From Hymenobacter sp. BT559 (GTDB taxonomy: Bacteria; Bacteroidota; Bacteroidia; Cytophagales; Hymenobacteraceae): a DNA stretch of 64,000 nucleotides. The stretch spans positions 806,001 to 870,000 of the forward strand of contig NZ_JAELXV010000003.1 in NCBI RefSeq assembly GCF_016427535.1, given 5' to 3'. Shown one piece after another: positions 52,809 through 63,459 of the stretch (the stretch's first letter is position 1; the number at the start of each line of letters is the position of its first letter). The notes below the pieces were generated by a model. That model was given only the letters and a program-made list of their open reading frames with translations. It ran no database searches and was not told where the DNA came from. A program made the position numbers and the translations under genes.

Positions 52809-55184
52809 TTATTTAGTAACCAGTTTGTTTACCTCGGCCTCATTGACTTGCACAGGGTACTGCTGGCGAAGCTGCTCAATCCACTGCTTTTCGAGGTAGT
52901 TCTGGTAGTCGCTGGTGGCTTGGCCGCGGGCGTCGCTCAGGGCCTTGGGCCCGGCAGGTAGCGACTGTTTCACCACGATGGCGTAATAGCGGCCATCGCG
53001 CTGTGCAGTGTAGGTGCCGGCTGGGCGCGTGAGGTAGTCGTCCATCACCTTGTTATCACCCTTCTGGAACGTGCGCTGCTGAATTTGCACGGCCAGCGGG
53101 TTCTGGGCGTTTAGGCTGGCTTCCAATACATTCGTAGCGCTGCTGTGCAGCGCAAGGCGCGTGTCACCATCGGTGGTAGCAACTGCAGCAGGCGCTACGG
53201 CTAGGCGGCGGCGCTCTACTTTGCCAGTCTTCACGAGGTAATCGATAGCGGCCGCGGCGCGCTGGCGGGCCAGGGCCGGGCTCTCGCCGCGCTTGATGTG
53301 GCCCGCTACTGTGGCCGTAAGGGCCGTGTCCTGGTCCATGCGCTTGGCCAGGTCGCTGAGTACTGCGGTGCCGTTAGCGCTACCTAGGGTGGCGGTGCCG
53401 GGCCGGAAGTGCACCAGCGCCGTGCCAGCCCGCCCAGCTACGGGGTAGCGGCGGGCCGCCAGCTCGCGCTGGGCGCGGGCCAGCAGCTTAGGCGTAGCAG
53501 CCGAGATAACCGTGCCCCGCGCCCGCTGCCCGAACTGGTAGTTGGCTTGGTTAGCCAGGAAGAACTTGCGTAGCCCGGCCGTGTCTTCAATGGCCTTGCT
53601 CCACACTTTCTCATCCATGAGCTGAAACAGCAGAATACCATCGCGGTACTCTTTCACGAGCATGCGGTAGTCTTCGTACTTGGTATCGAGGCTGTTCTTC
53701 TCAAACTCGGTCAGGCTCTGGTCTACGTATTGGTCGTAGAGCTGCTGCATGGCAAAGGCCGGCTGCGCCGTGGGGCGCGGGCGCTGGTTTTGCTGCACGT
53801 AGGTGAGGAAGTCGCTCACCAAGTATGGCTTGCCCTTGATGGTAAACAGCGGGAGCTTGTCACCGCCCGCTTTCACCGTGCTTTTCGAGGCCTTGGCGCC
53901 GCTGGCCGTCATAGTCGCGGGGTTGAACTTGAAGCGCCCTTTTACCAAAGCGGTATCGGCCTGTGCAAAAGCCAGCGCCTTCGCCGCTGGAATCTCCACA
54001 AACTGGTCTTCCTGGCGAATGCGCTTCAGAAAGGCCGTGCGGTTGAGCTCCGAGCGCGAGTCCTTGGCTACTTTGCTCTTAAGTGTGGGCTCTAGCACTG
54101 CGAAGGAGGGCACCGGCTGCTTTTCGAGCAGTTTGATAACGTGCCAGCCGTAAGGCGTTTGCACCGGAGCCGAAATATCGCCAGGTTTCTGCAGCTTAAA
54201 CGCTACTTCCTCAAAGGCTGGAATCATGCGACCCGTGCCGAAAGGCGGCAGCTCGCCGCCATTGGCCGCCGAGCCCGCATCTTCCGAAAACTGCGCCACA
54301 AGCTTGTTCCAGTTCTCGCCCTTGCGTAGGCGGCCGTAAAGCTCGTTTATTTTCTTGTGGGCAATAGTCGAGTCGGTCCTAGGTGCTTGCGGCGTCACGC
54401 GCACCATGAGGTGCGCCACCTTTATTTCGCCCTGGGCCGCCCGGCGGTCGTTGACCCTGATGATGTGGTAGCCAAAGCGCGTGCGAATGGGCTGGCTCAC
54501 TTGGCCCACCGGCGTCAGGTAGGCAGCCGTTTCAAACGGATACACCATTTGCATGGCCGTGAAGTAGCCAAGCTTGCCGCCGTTCTCCTTGGCCGACGGG
54601 TCTTCGCTGGTGCTGCTCGCTACAGTGCTGAAGTCTTCGCCACCACTCGTAACGCGTTGGCGCAGAGACGTGATTTTTTGATGCGCGATAGCCGTGTCGG
54701 CGGGGCTGGCATCGGGCGCAACCCGAATGAGAATGTGCGAGGCATTTACCTCCTGGCTCATGCGGCTATACGCCTCGCGCACCAGTTGGTCGGTCACGCC
54801 CTTTTCGGTGAGATAGGGCTGAGCTAGCTGCTGGCGGTAGCCATCGAGCTCGCGGCGAAAGGCCTGCGTGGTATCGAGGCCGCGCTTTTCCGCATCCAGC
54901 ACCTTCAGCCGGAAATTGGTATAGAGCGTGAGGTAATCGGTCACGCTCTGGCGGGTGCCGAAGTCGGGCGCGGTTCCGTTATTTTTCTTATAAACGTACC
55001 CAAACTCGCTGGCTGGCACCTGGTACGTGCCAAGCGTTTCGATGGCAGGGCCGCTGCTCTGGGGGGCAGCGGTGGGGCTGGTGAGTGCCGTAGTCGCAGC
55101 AGCGGTAGGTTTGCTGGTCTGGCAAGCAGCCAGCTGCAACAGCGTGGCGGCAGCAGCACCGGCCAACGGAAGGCGTAAATGCAT
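52809..55184 (-). CDS. Parvulin-type foldase lipoprotein
   Basis: 791 residues from the ATG at 55184, which opens a lipoprotein signal with lipobox LAAC (Cys about residue 21). Two parvulin domains are visible at about residues 125-225 (ASHILIRVAPDAS, GEDFSTVASSTSEDPSAKENGGKLGYF) and 230-335 (VAHLMVRVTPQ, FSEDAGSAANGGELPPFG). A long C-terminal region follows without a clear domain. It probably assists folding of secreted proteins at the membrane. An upstream in-frame ATG gives no signal peptide. Upstream neighbour of the surA-like gene. Confidence 0.85.
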   Translation of the reverse strand: MHLRLPLAGAAAATLLQLAACQTSKPTAAATTALTSPTAAPQSSGPAIETLGTYQVPASEFGYVYKKNNGTAPDFGTRQSVTDYLTLYTNFRLKVLDAEKRGLDTTQAFRRELDGYRQQLAQPYLTEKGVTDQLVREAYSRMSQEVNASHILIRVAPDASPADTAIAHQKITSLRQRVTSGGEDFSTVASSTSEDPSAKENGGKLGYFTAMQMVYPFETAAYLTPVGQVSQPIRTRFGYHIIRVNDRRAAQGEIKVAHLMVRVTPQAPRTDSTIAHKKINELYGRLRKGENWNKLVAQFSEDAGSAANGGELPPFGTGRMIPAFEEVAFKLQKPGDISAPVQTPYGWHVIKLLEKQPVPSFAVLEPTLKSKVAKDSRSELNRTAFLKRIRQEDQFVEIPAAKALAFAQADTALVKGRFKFNPATMTASGAKASKSTVKAGGDKLPLFTIKGKPYLVSDFLTYVQQNQRPRPTAQPAFAMQQLYDQYVDQSLTEFEKNSLDTKYEDYRMLVKEYRDGILLFQLMDEKVWSKAIEDTAGLRKFFLANQANYQFGQRARGTVISAATPKLLARAQRELAARRYPVAGRAGTALVHFRPGTATLGSANGTAVLSDLAKRMDQDTALTATVAGHIKRGESPALARQRAAAAIDYLVKTGKVERRRLAVAPAAVATTDGDTRLALHSSATNVLEASLNAQNPLAVQIQQRTFQKGDNKVMDDYLTRPAGTYTAQRDGRYYAIVVKQSLPAGPKALSDARGQATSDYQNYLEKQWIEQLRQQYPVQVNEAEVNKLVTK

Positions 55185-55310
55185 AGAAAGAGTAAGCGGA
55201 ATCAGCCCAATAAGGTCAGAAGTTTGCTCCCAACGCAATGGACACAATGCTGGTGCAATTTTACGAAGAAAAAAGCGGGGATAGGCTGAAGCGAAGAACC
55301 GAATAAAAAA

Positions 55311-55355
55311 TGGGGAGAATAAGGGAAAGATTTTCCTCTTCCCTTATTCTCCCCA
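55311..55355 (-). terminator. Terminator of the rsbW-like gene
   Basis: A 17-bp perfect stem (55311-55327 with 55339-55355); on the minus strand it is followed by a run of six T. It ends the partner-switching transcript. Confidence 0.85.
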
Positions 55356-55376
55356 CCTAGGTGGCCGCTGCTGAAG

Positions 55377-55793
55377 CTAGCCGAGTTTTTTGCTCAGGTG
55401 GCAGACGGTGTGGGCATTACGCTCAAAAAACTCTACCTGGTCCATGATGCGCGATACCAGGGCCATCCCCATCCCCCCTTTGCGCCCCTGCCGAATGTAT
55501 TCGCGCATATCGGGGTTGGGCGCCACCGAGGAAGGAATAAAGATGGTATGGCCCTGGTCTTCGATTTCGATGTCGAGGCGGTGCTCGGTGAGGGCCAACA
55601 TCAAATCCAGAAACTGACTGGCATCCTCCCCATTGGCGTGGATGATAAAATTGGCAACTACCTCGTCTACGGCCAATACTACCTGGTTGACAATTACCTC
55701 ACTGCGATGGCCAGCCATAAGAAAACCGCGCACGAAGTCGCGCACCTGCTGGAGGTTTTGGCGCGAACAAGCAATGCGAAGGTGGCTGGTCAT
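55377..55793 (-). CDS. RsbW-like anti-sigma/serine kinase
   Basis: 138 residues from MTSHLRIACSRQN. A GHKL ATPase fold with N box VDEVVANFIIHA, a DQG in IEIEDQGHTIF, and G2 region GRKGGMGMALVSRIMD. RsbW-type proteins bind a sigma factor or other target and phosphorylate the STAS antagonist. It follows the STAS gene by 89 nt with a 15-bp inverted repeat between them. The client is unknown; no sigma-B-like gene is in the window. Confidence 0.88.
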   Translation of the reverse strand: MTSHLRIACSRQNLQQVRDFVRGFLMAGHRSEVIVNQVVLAVDEVVANFIIHANGEDASQFLDLMLALTEHRLDIEIEDQGHTIFIPSSVAPNPDMREYIRQGRKGGMGMALVSRIMDQVEFFERNAHTVCHLSKKLG

Positions 55794-55814
55794 GAGAGAT
55801 AAGGATGAACTATA

Positions 55815-55873
55815 GATTAAAAATTGTGAGGTGGAAAAGCGGGTAGCAGATTCAGTATTCACAATTTTTAATC
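55815..55873. repeat. 15-bp perfect inverted repeat between rsbV- and rsbW-like genes
   Basis: GATTAAAAATTGTGA (55815-55829) and its complement (55859-55873), with a 29-nt spacer. AT-rich, unlike the flanks. It may tune relative expression of antagonist and kinase, or be a remnant of a small element. Confidence 0.5.
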
Positions 55874-55882
55874 CATAATTTT

Positions 55883-56212
55883 TCAGGCGGCTTGAGCTTC
55901 CTGCTCAGTGGGGACAATATGCATCAGCGAATCGAGACCGAGAATCTCAAATACGTTGAATACCTTCTCCTGCATGTTGAAAAACACTAGTTTCACGTCG
56001 GAGTCTTGCAAGCGCTGCAGGTGCGAGATAAAGACCCCTAGGCCCGCCGAAGAGATGTAGCTCAGGCGCTGGCAGTCAACGAGTACCTTGCGGTAGTTTA
56101 GTATCTCCGGCTTGTTGAGCTCGGCATCGAGCACAACAGCAGAAGAAGCATCTAGCTCACCGTCAAGAACGAGGGTGAGGGTGTCGGTGGAGGTGTGCGT
56201 CGTTACTTTCAT
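55883..56212 (-). CDS. STAS-domain anti-sigma factor antagonist (RsbV-like)
   Basis: 109-residue STAS protein (LTLVLDGELDASSAVVLDAEL). The phosphorylatable Ser is in the motif SYISSAGLGV at about residue 55. In its unphosphorylated state it binds the RsbW-like kinase and frees the client. It is 21 nt after the RsbU-like phosphatase gene. Confidence 0.9.
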   Translation of the reverse strand: MKVTTHTSTDTLTLVLDGELDASSAVVLDAELNKPEILNYRKVLVDCQRLSYISSAGLGVFISHLQRLQDSDVKLVFFNMQEKVFNVFEILGLDSLMHIVPTEQEAQAA

Positions 56213-56233
56213 AATAGTGCCCCATACGTAGGG

Positions 56234-58342
56234 TTAGGTGTGGGGTTGGGCCGCTTTAAACTTGATGACGAGCAGGGTCTGGTCGTCGTGTAGGGGCTGG
56301 CCACGGCTAAATTCCTGCACGTCGTGGCGCAGGTGCTCGTTGATTTCCTCGGCCGACTGGTAGAAGCACGTTTCCAGCATTTGGCGCAGGCGCTCCTCCC
56401 CGTATTCATTGCCGTCGCCATCGCGCGCCTCCACAATGCCATCGGTATAGATAACCATGACGTCGCCAGGGTTGTAATCCCAGAACTGCGTCTTGACGTG
56501 TTTTTCGTAGGCCACGTCGCGGATGATACCTAGGCCCAGCCCCTCCGTGCGGAAATAGCTGACTTCCTCCTTGATAGAGTGGTAGTAGAGCGTGTGGCAG
56601 TGCCCGGCGCGCGCAAAGCTGAAGCCACCCGCCTGGTAGTCAATGAGGTAAAAGGCGGCCGTAATGAAAGACGAGCGCTCTAGGCAGTGCGTGAGGGCTT
56701 CGTTGGCCTGCACCATAAAGCGGTGAGGGTCGGGGTAGCGGTCGCGCTCTTTCTTGGCCAGCGGGTTGGCCTGCATCAAGGCATGGAAGATGCCTTTCAT
56801 CTGGGCGGTGTGGAAAGCCGCCGTGACGCCCTTGCCCGAAACGTCGCCGATGAGCACCGCCAGCTTCTGGCCCGGCAGGTGCAGGAAGTCGTAGAAGTCG
56901 CCGCCTACCTCCTTGGCCGCCTGGGCGTAGGTACTAATTTCAAACCAGTCGTCGGTGGGCAGGCGCTTCGGAATGAGGCGCTCTTGCACCAGTGCCGCAA
57001 TGCGCAACTCATCCTGCGTGCGCTGGTTGTTGAGCGACTCTTGCGCAAGTTGCAGGTTTTCGAGACTAAGTACCGTCTGGGCCGTGAAGGTGTGCAGAAT
57101 GCTCAGCACCTCCGAGTCGAAGGCGTGCGGCTCTTTGTGCAGCAGCAGCAGCGTGCCGTAGTTATGCGAGGCACTTTGCAGTGGCAGCACTGCCATAGAC
57201 CCGTAGGGCATGGCTGAGCCCTCTAGGCGCTTGGAGCGCTCTAGGCTATTGTCAATCAGCTCAACTACGCGCGGCGTGCCGGGCAACGGGGTCAGCAGCG
57301 AAGCTATTAGCTCAAGGTCATCGGTAGGAAACTGATAGCGCAGCGGCGTAAGTGGCGACTTGGCCAGTTCGCCGGGTTGGCGCTCGGGCATCAAAACGGC
57401 TGCATTCGCCTTGATAGTTTGAATAGCCGAGTTGAACAGCATCTGGTAGATTTCGGGGGCCGACTGGCCGCGCTGAATAATCTGGCTCAGGTGCTGTAGG
57501 CCCAGAATCTCGGCCCGCCGCTGCTCAAAAACCTCGGCAATGGGCAGGTTGAATAGCGTAATGAGCAGACCCGCAATGGCGTAGAAACTAGCAAAAAACG
57601 AGCTCAGTACCAAAAAGGAGAGCTGCGTGGCGGGCGCCAGCAGCACGGGGTCGGCCTGGGCATTGCGCAGGTAAAACAAAAACAGCAGCGTAAAGCCCAG
57701 AATACCCAACTGTAGTAAAATGGCTTGCCACTTCTGCGAACTATTGAGGTACGCTACCCAGCGCTGATGCCCGCTCAGGTACACTCCAAACAGCCCCAGC
57801 CCAATACCTACCCCTAGGCGCAGGCTCGGCGACATTTGCCACACCAGCAGCTGCATGAGCAGGGCTAGCCCTAGGGTAAGCTCAAATACCATCCACTCGC
57901 GCCGCAGCTTAGCCCCACCCCGAAAATTGACGAGCGACCGCCAGGCATAAAGCACCTGCGCCAAAAAGACGATAAACAGCGCCAGCGCAATGGTATAGAC
58001 TACCGCCGTTGTGACATTGCCAGGTAGGGGTAGCGCGTGCGTCGCCGCCGAGCGGTCGATGCCAATGAGCACTACTAGAGCCACACTGAGGGCCAGCCCC
58101 CGGCGAAACAGGGCCCGCAACAGCCCGATAAAGTTCTGACCAACCAGCGCGTCTGGCTGCACCCGCATATAGAGAAATACGCAGGCTGCAAAGCCACCTT
58201 GCGCCACCAGCAGCAGCCAGCGCGGCCAGTCGGCAGCTAGGCCCGGAATAGGTTGCCCGCGGCTTAGGGTGCTGAGTAGCAGAAGAAGCCAGCACAGGCC
58301 AGCGGCTATCAGGAACCAAGCAGAAGGGCGTATTTTGGGCAT
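56234..58342 (-). CDS. RsbU-like PP2C phosphatase with membrane and GAF domains
   Basis: 702 residues. About eight membrane helices fill residues 8-265, a GAF-like domain lies at about 285-440 (AVLMPERQPGEL, YGSMAVLPLQSASHNYGTLLLLHKE), and a SpoIIE-type PP2C phosphatase at about 470-695, with metal-binding Asp in VGGDFYDF, LIGDVSGKGV and IYTDGIVEARD. It should dephosphorylate the adjacent STAS protein in response to a membrane or small-molecule signal. First gene of the trio. Confidence 0.9.
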   Translation of the reverse strand: MPKIRPSAWFLIAAGLCWLLLLLSTLSRGQPIPGLAADWPRWLLLVAQGGFAACVFLYMRVQPDALVGQNFIGLLRALFRRGLALSVALVVLIGIDRSAATHALPLPGNVTTAVVYTIALALFIVFLAQVLYAWRSLVNFRGGAKLRREWMVFELTLGLALLMQLLVWQMSPSLRLGVGIGLGLFGVYLSGHQRWVAYLNSSQKWQAILLQLGILGFTLLFLFYLRNAQADPVLLAPATQLSFLVLSSFFASFYAIAGLLITLFNLPIAEVFEQRRAEILGLQHLSQIIQRGQSAPEIYQMLFNSAIQTIKANAAVLMPERQPGELAKSPLTPLRYQFPTDDLELIASLLTPLPGTPRVVELIDNSLERSKRLEGSAMPYGSMAVLPLQSASHNYGTLLLLHKEPHAFDSEVLSILHTFTAQTVLSLENLQLAQESLNNQRTQDELRIAALVQERLIPKRLPTDDWFEISTYAQAAKEVGGDFYDFLHLPGQKLAVLIGDVSGKGVTAAFHTAQMKGIFHALMQANPLAKKERDRYPDPHRFMVQANEALTHCLERSSFITAAFYLIDYQAGGFSFARAGHCHTLYYHSIKEEVSYFRTEGLGLGIIRDVAYEKHVKTQFWDYNPGDVMVIYTDGIVEARDGDGNEYGEERLRQMLETCFYQSAEEINEHLRHDVQEFSRGQPLHDDQTLLVIKFKAAQPHT

Positions 58343-58474
58343 AAGAAGCGTGAAGGTAACCCCATCGGCGCTAGTACCCCGCTATTCTCCGCTGGCCGTT
58401 GGAAAAGCAAAAATACAACTTAGGCCAATACCACTAGCAGCGGCCCGCCCTAAGGCAAGCCGCCGCCGTTGGTA

Positions 58475-60016
<1,542 letters not shown>

Positions 60017-60122
60017 CTACCCAATAAGTGCCTAGGCTAAGTATTTATCTTTCTGGCACGGTCTTCGTTTAGGTATATACGTTCTCGATTTTCTTCAATC
60101 TTCTTTAAACAGACTTACTGCT

Positions 60123-60302
60123 ATGTTGTCGCTCTTTCTTCGTCGGGCTTTGCCCCTCTTAATACTTGGAAGTATCACGCTCAGCTCGTGCGTAGTGCAC
60201 GACCATGACCGAGGCCGCGGCTACGGCCGCCGGGGCTACGACCGCGGCCATGGCCACGGCCACCACGACCGGGGGTATGGCTACGGCTACGGCCGCCACT
60301 AA
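60123..60302 (+). CDS. Small Gly/His/Tyr/Arg-rich lipoprotein
   Basis: 59 residues. A lipoprotein signal ending LSSC (Cys at about residue 23) precedes a mature peptide made almost only of Gly, His, Asp, Arg and Tyr (VVHDHDRGRGYG, GHGHGHHDRG). The His clusters suggest metal binding or a flexible surface chain; that is a guess. It is followed at once by a strong terminator, so it is a single-gene transcript. The intact lipobox and terminator support it being real. Confidence 0.65.
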   Translation: MLSLFLRRALPLLILGSITLSSCVVHDHDRGRGYGRRGYDRGHGHGHHDRGYGYGYGRH

Positions 60303-60336
60303 TTCCTAGGTCAATAAAATAACCTTAGCTTAATGT

Positions 60337-60370
60337 AAAGCGCCGCTGCCTACCTAGGCAGCGGCGCTTT
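60337..60370. terminator. Bidirectional terminator containing CCTAGG in its loop
   Basis: A perfect 16-bp GC-rich stem (60337-60352 with 60355-60370). It separates the small lipoprotein gene from the convergent FRG-domain gene. Confidence 0.85.
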
Positions 60371-60385
60371 GCGTTGGGAGTAGTG

Positions 60386-61237
60386 CTAGCCGGGCAGTTC
60401 AGCGCCTTCACCCGTAATCGGCCGGCCCTGCGCCGACGAGTAGTGGCGGTGCAGCCAGCGGCTGAGGCCTCCTAGCCCGGGCATAAGCACACGCTCGGTG
60501 ATGTTGGCTTGGTCGAGCTTGTCGCGCACTTCCCACTTGAGGCGGGCCGGAATACGGATGCGAAAGAAAAGCTCGGGCCGCTCGGCCAGCCAGTGGTGCA
60601 GCACGGCCTGTGGGGTGCTCATGCACGAAAACAGCGCGTACTGGTGCACGATGCGCGTGTCGAGGGAGGGCGGCTCTAGGAAGAGCACGAACGGCTCTTC
60701 CTGCAGGTCTTGCAAGGCGGGCAGCGAAGGCGCGGCGGGCGACAGCAGCTCGGAGGTGAATACGTTGGAGCCCTCGCGGGCCAGCACACCTTGCAGGGCA
60801 GGGGGCAGCTGGTCGGCAGCCTTCACGTAGTTGAGTGCCCAAATAATACCGTCTTGGTGGTAAGCGTGCAGGTCGTCGGTGGCGAAGTGCAGCGCCACGT
60901 AGGGCGAGTAGGTCCAGTCGAGCAAGCGCGTGGGCAGGCCGTGGTGCTGGGCCAGGGCTAGCCAGTCCCAAACGGTGGCGTTAGGCGGCGTCGTGGTGTC
61001 ACGGGCGTATTTGCGGAAGTTGCGCAGCAGGTGGTGCTCTAGCTCGTGGTAATTACCACCTAGGCGCTGCAAGCTGGTGCTGAGCGTGTAGCCAAAGCTG
61101 CGCATGCCGCGATACACAAATGGTGAGCGGTAGCGACCGAGGCGCGCATCCCAGGTATCGCGAAAAACCAGGTCTTGCAGGTGCTGCCAGCTCTGGGCTT
61201 CAAAATCGTTGGCGGAGTAGGAGGGAGGTGCGGGCAT
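60386..61237 (-). CDS. FRG-domain protein
   Basis: 283 residues from MPAPPSYSAND. The FRG domain is clear: FVYRGMRSFGYTLSTSLQRL at about residue 40, then LALAQHHGLPTRLLDWTYSPYVALHFA. FRG domains are named for the F/YRG motif, are of unknown biochemical function, and are frequent in phage, plasmid and defence contexts. No partner gene is adjacent. The 62-codon longer reading overlaps the divergent response regulator's promoter and is rejected. Confidence 0.85.
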   Translation of the reverse strand: MPAPPSYSANDFEAQSWQHLQDLVFRDTWDARLGRYRSPFVYRGMRSFGYTLSTSLQRLGGNYHELEHHLLRNFRKYARDTTTPPNATVWDWLALAQHHGLPTRLLDWTYSPYVALHFATDDLHAYHQDGIIWALNYVKAADQLPPALQGVLAREGSNVFTSELLSPAAPSLPALQDLQEEPFVLFLEPPSLDTRIVHQYALFSCMSTPQAVLHHWLAERPELFFRIRIPARLKWEVRDKLDQANITERVLMPGLGGLSRWLHRHYSSAQGRPITGEGAELPG

Positions 61238-61316
61238 AGGGCTAAGGTAAAAGCACGGACTTGCTCTATAGGCTAGCGCGCAGCTTACTGCCATAGGCGC
61301 GGCGGTAGGTTCGGCG

Positions 61317-61324
61317 TATTTTTG
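61317..61324 (+). promoter_or_regulatory. Promoter box of the third two-component system
   Basis: TATTTTTG, a perfect TAnnTTTG box, 27 nt before the response regulator ATG. No -33 TTG is seen. Confidence 0.55.
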
Positions 61325-61351
61325 AAGCACTAAGCTTCTGCCCCACCCACC

Positions 61352-62032
61352 ATGAAAATTTTGCTCGTTGAAGACCACGCTGAACTGGCGCGGAGCATTG
61401 CCAGCTACCTCGTGCAGGAGCACTACATCTGCGAGGTGGCGAGCACCTTCGACGAGGCGCGCGAAAAGCTGGCGCTGTTTAGCTACGACTGTGTGTTGCT
61501 TGATATCATGCTGCCCGATGGCAACGGTATCAACCTATTAAAGCTACTGCGCAAGGAAGGTGTAGAAAGCAGCGTTGTTATTATCTCGGCCCAAAACGCG
61601 CTCGACTTTAAGCTCACTGGTCTCAGCGAGGGTGCCGATGACTATATCACGAAGCCGTTTCCGCTGCCCGAGCTGCATGCGCGCATCAAGGCTATTATGC
61701 GCCGCCGCAGCCCGCACAAAAACAACATCATCACGTTTCGCGATATTACCGCCGACCTAGAGTCGCTGGAGTGCCGTGTGGGCGGCAAGCTGCTGAATCT
61801 CACGCGCAAGGAAACCAACTTGCTGCTCTACTTTATCAACAATAAGGGCCGAATGCTGACGCGCCAGGCCATTGCGGCGCACCTCTGGGGCGACTACACC
61901 GACAACCTAGATAGCGTGGATTTTGTGTATCAGCACGTCAAGAACCTGCGCAAAAAAATAACCGATGCGGGCGGCCAAGACTACATTAGCACAGTGTATG
62001 GGTTTGGATATAAGCTAAATGCGCCCGAGTAG
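61352..62032 (+). CDS. OmpR-type response regulator
   Basis: 226 residues. Receiver with MKILLVEDHAELA, phospho-acceptor Asp51 in VLLDIMLPDG and Lys in ITKPFPLPEL. The winged-helix domain has LLNLTRKETNLLLYFINNKG and ends STVYGFGYKL. Its stop TAG shares a G with the GTG start of the kinase, so the two are translationally coupled. Diverges from the FRG gene. Confidence 0.93.
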   Translation: MKILLVEDHAELARSIASYLVQEHYICEVASTFDEAREKLALFSYDCVLLDIMLPDGNGINLLKLLRKEGVESSVVIISAQNALDFKLTGLSEGADDYITKPFPLPELHARIKAIMRRRSPHKNNIITFRDITADLESLECRVGGKLLNLTRKETNLLLYFINNKGRMLTRQAIAAHLWGDYTDNLDSVDFVYQHVKNLRKKITDAGGQDYISTVYGFGYKLNAPE

Positions 62033-63303
62033 TGAAGCTCAACTATCGCTACACCATCGCCTACGCGGTTATCACGTTTTTCGTGCTCAGCATCGGGTTT
62101 GCTATCGTGTATGCAGCCTTGTCGCGCAGCGTCACGCAGGCTACCATCGGCCGGCTCGAGCACCTAAACGAGGTAGTGGCCACCCACCTGCTCCGCAGCC
62201 GCGACGCTGGTGGCGAGTTCAGGCGCCCTAATGTGCGCATTCAACTGCTGCCCGATACCCTAGGTAGGCCGCGCACGGTGCTGGTGCGCCCAGAGTGGGA
62301 CCCGGCCCTGCAAGCGCGGGTGGTAGTGGTACGCCTTACTACTTATCCACTCATCGGAGCATCGCGCTACGCTATCACTAGCCGGGCTTCGGTGGTCGAG
62401 CCGAGCGACGTGTACCTCACAGGCTTGATATTGGTTTTTGCCTGGACGTTCATATTTCTACTAGCCTTGGTGGTGATACTAAGCGAGTTGATTTCCTGGC
62501 GTATTCTGCGGCCCTTCAATGCCACGCTGCGGGGCATTCAGCAGTTTAAGCTCGGTCAGAAAACACCTATTGACTTGCCTACTACCCGTACTGCCGAGTT
62601 TGAGGAACTCAACAGCTTTTTGGTGCGCATGACGGCCCGCGCTCAGCGCGACTACCAGGGCTTACAAGAGTTTTCGGAAAATGCCTCGCACGAGCTGCAA
62701 ACGCCCATTGCTAGCATCAAGGCCAAGATAGAATTGCTGATGGATGCAGATGAGCTGGCCGAAAAGCAGCTGCGCACATTGGCTGCCATGCACGACGAGC
62801 TAGAGCGCCTCGCCAAAATCAACCAAGCCCTCACGCTGCTGGCCAAGCTCGAACATTACGAGTCGCGCCCCAGTGACCTCGCCGACCTCAGCCAGATGGT
62901 GCCGGCCACCGAAGCTGCCTTTGCCGACCTCGCTGAGATGAAAGGCCTGACCACTAGCCAGCACGTGGCGGCTGGGGTGCGCGTGCCCTTTGATGAATCG
63001 CTAGCGCAATTGCTGCTTAATAACCTCTTCAGCAATGCCATCAGACACAATCTGCCAGGTGGCGAGGTGCGGGTAGAGCTGTCAGCCACCGAGCTACTGC
63101 TAGCCAACACGGGCCTCGCGCCAACGGCCCCGGTTGAAGAGCTATTTGGGCGCTTCAAGAAGGGCAATGCGGCTCTTGATTCTATCGGAATTGGGCTGGC
63201 CATTGTTAGGCGCATCGGCGAATTATACGGACACCAGGTCAGCTACGAGTATGCGAAGGGGTGGCACCGCTTGCGCGTAGTTTTTGGGTCGCTAGCGGAA
63301 TAG
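62032..63303 (+). CDS. Sensor histidine kinase
   Basis: 423 residues from a GTG overlapping the previous stop. Membrane helices at about 8-30 and 131-153 enclose a ~100-residue periplasmic sensor; HAMP region next; His220 in NASHELQTP. The ATPase has an N box NNLFSNAIRHN and G2 region SIGIGLAIVRRI; the usual G1 DNG is NTG in LLLANTGLA, a variant. Partner of the response regulator just upstream. Signal unknown. Confidence 0.92.
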   Translation: MKLNYRYTIAYAVITFFVLSIGFAIVYAALSRSVTQATIGRLEHLNEVVATHLLRSRDAGGEFRRPNVRIQLLPDTLGRPRTVLVRPEWDPALQARVVVVRLTTYPLIGASRYAITSRASVVEPSDVYLTGLILVFAWTFIFLLALVVILSELISWRILRPFNATLRGIQQFKLGQKTPIDLPTTRTAEFEELNSFLVRMTARAQRDYQGLQEFSENASHELQTPIASIKAKIELLMDADELAEKQLRTLAAMHDELERLAKINQALTLLAKLEHYESRPSDLADLSQMVPATEAAFADLAEMKGLTTSQHVAAGVRVPFDESLAQLLLNNLFSNAIRHNLPGGEVRVELSATELLLANTGLAPTAPVEELFGRFKKGNAALDSIGIGLAIVRRIGELYGHQVSYEYAKGWHRLRVVFGSLAE

Positions 63304-63322
63304 AAGACAGGAGAAGGCGCAT

Positions 63323-63360
63323 GAAATTTCAAGTAAATCATAAGGTTTATTTGAAATTTC
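63323..63360. other. AT-rich hairpin after the histidine kinase
   Basis: GAAATTTCAA (63323-63332) pairs exactly with 63351-63360 and the stem extends inward to about 16 bp with two G-U pairs and a 6-nt loop. No long T-run follows. Possible terminator of the two-component operon or an operator for the next gene. Confidence 0.45.
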
Positions 63361-63459
63361 TATAAAATTGGGTTTCTCCTTTGTATCGTCTTTTAGGGTG
63401 AGTGAATACTTACTCTGGCAAGGCATCCCACTCTCGCGCTTCCCAATTCTCACACTTCG

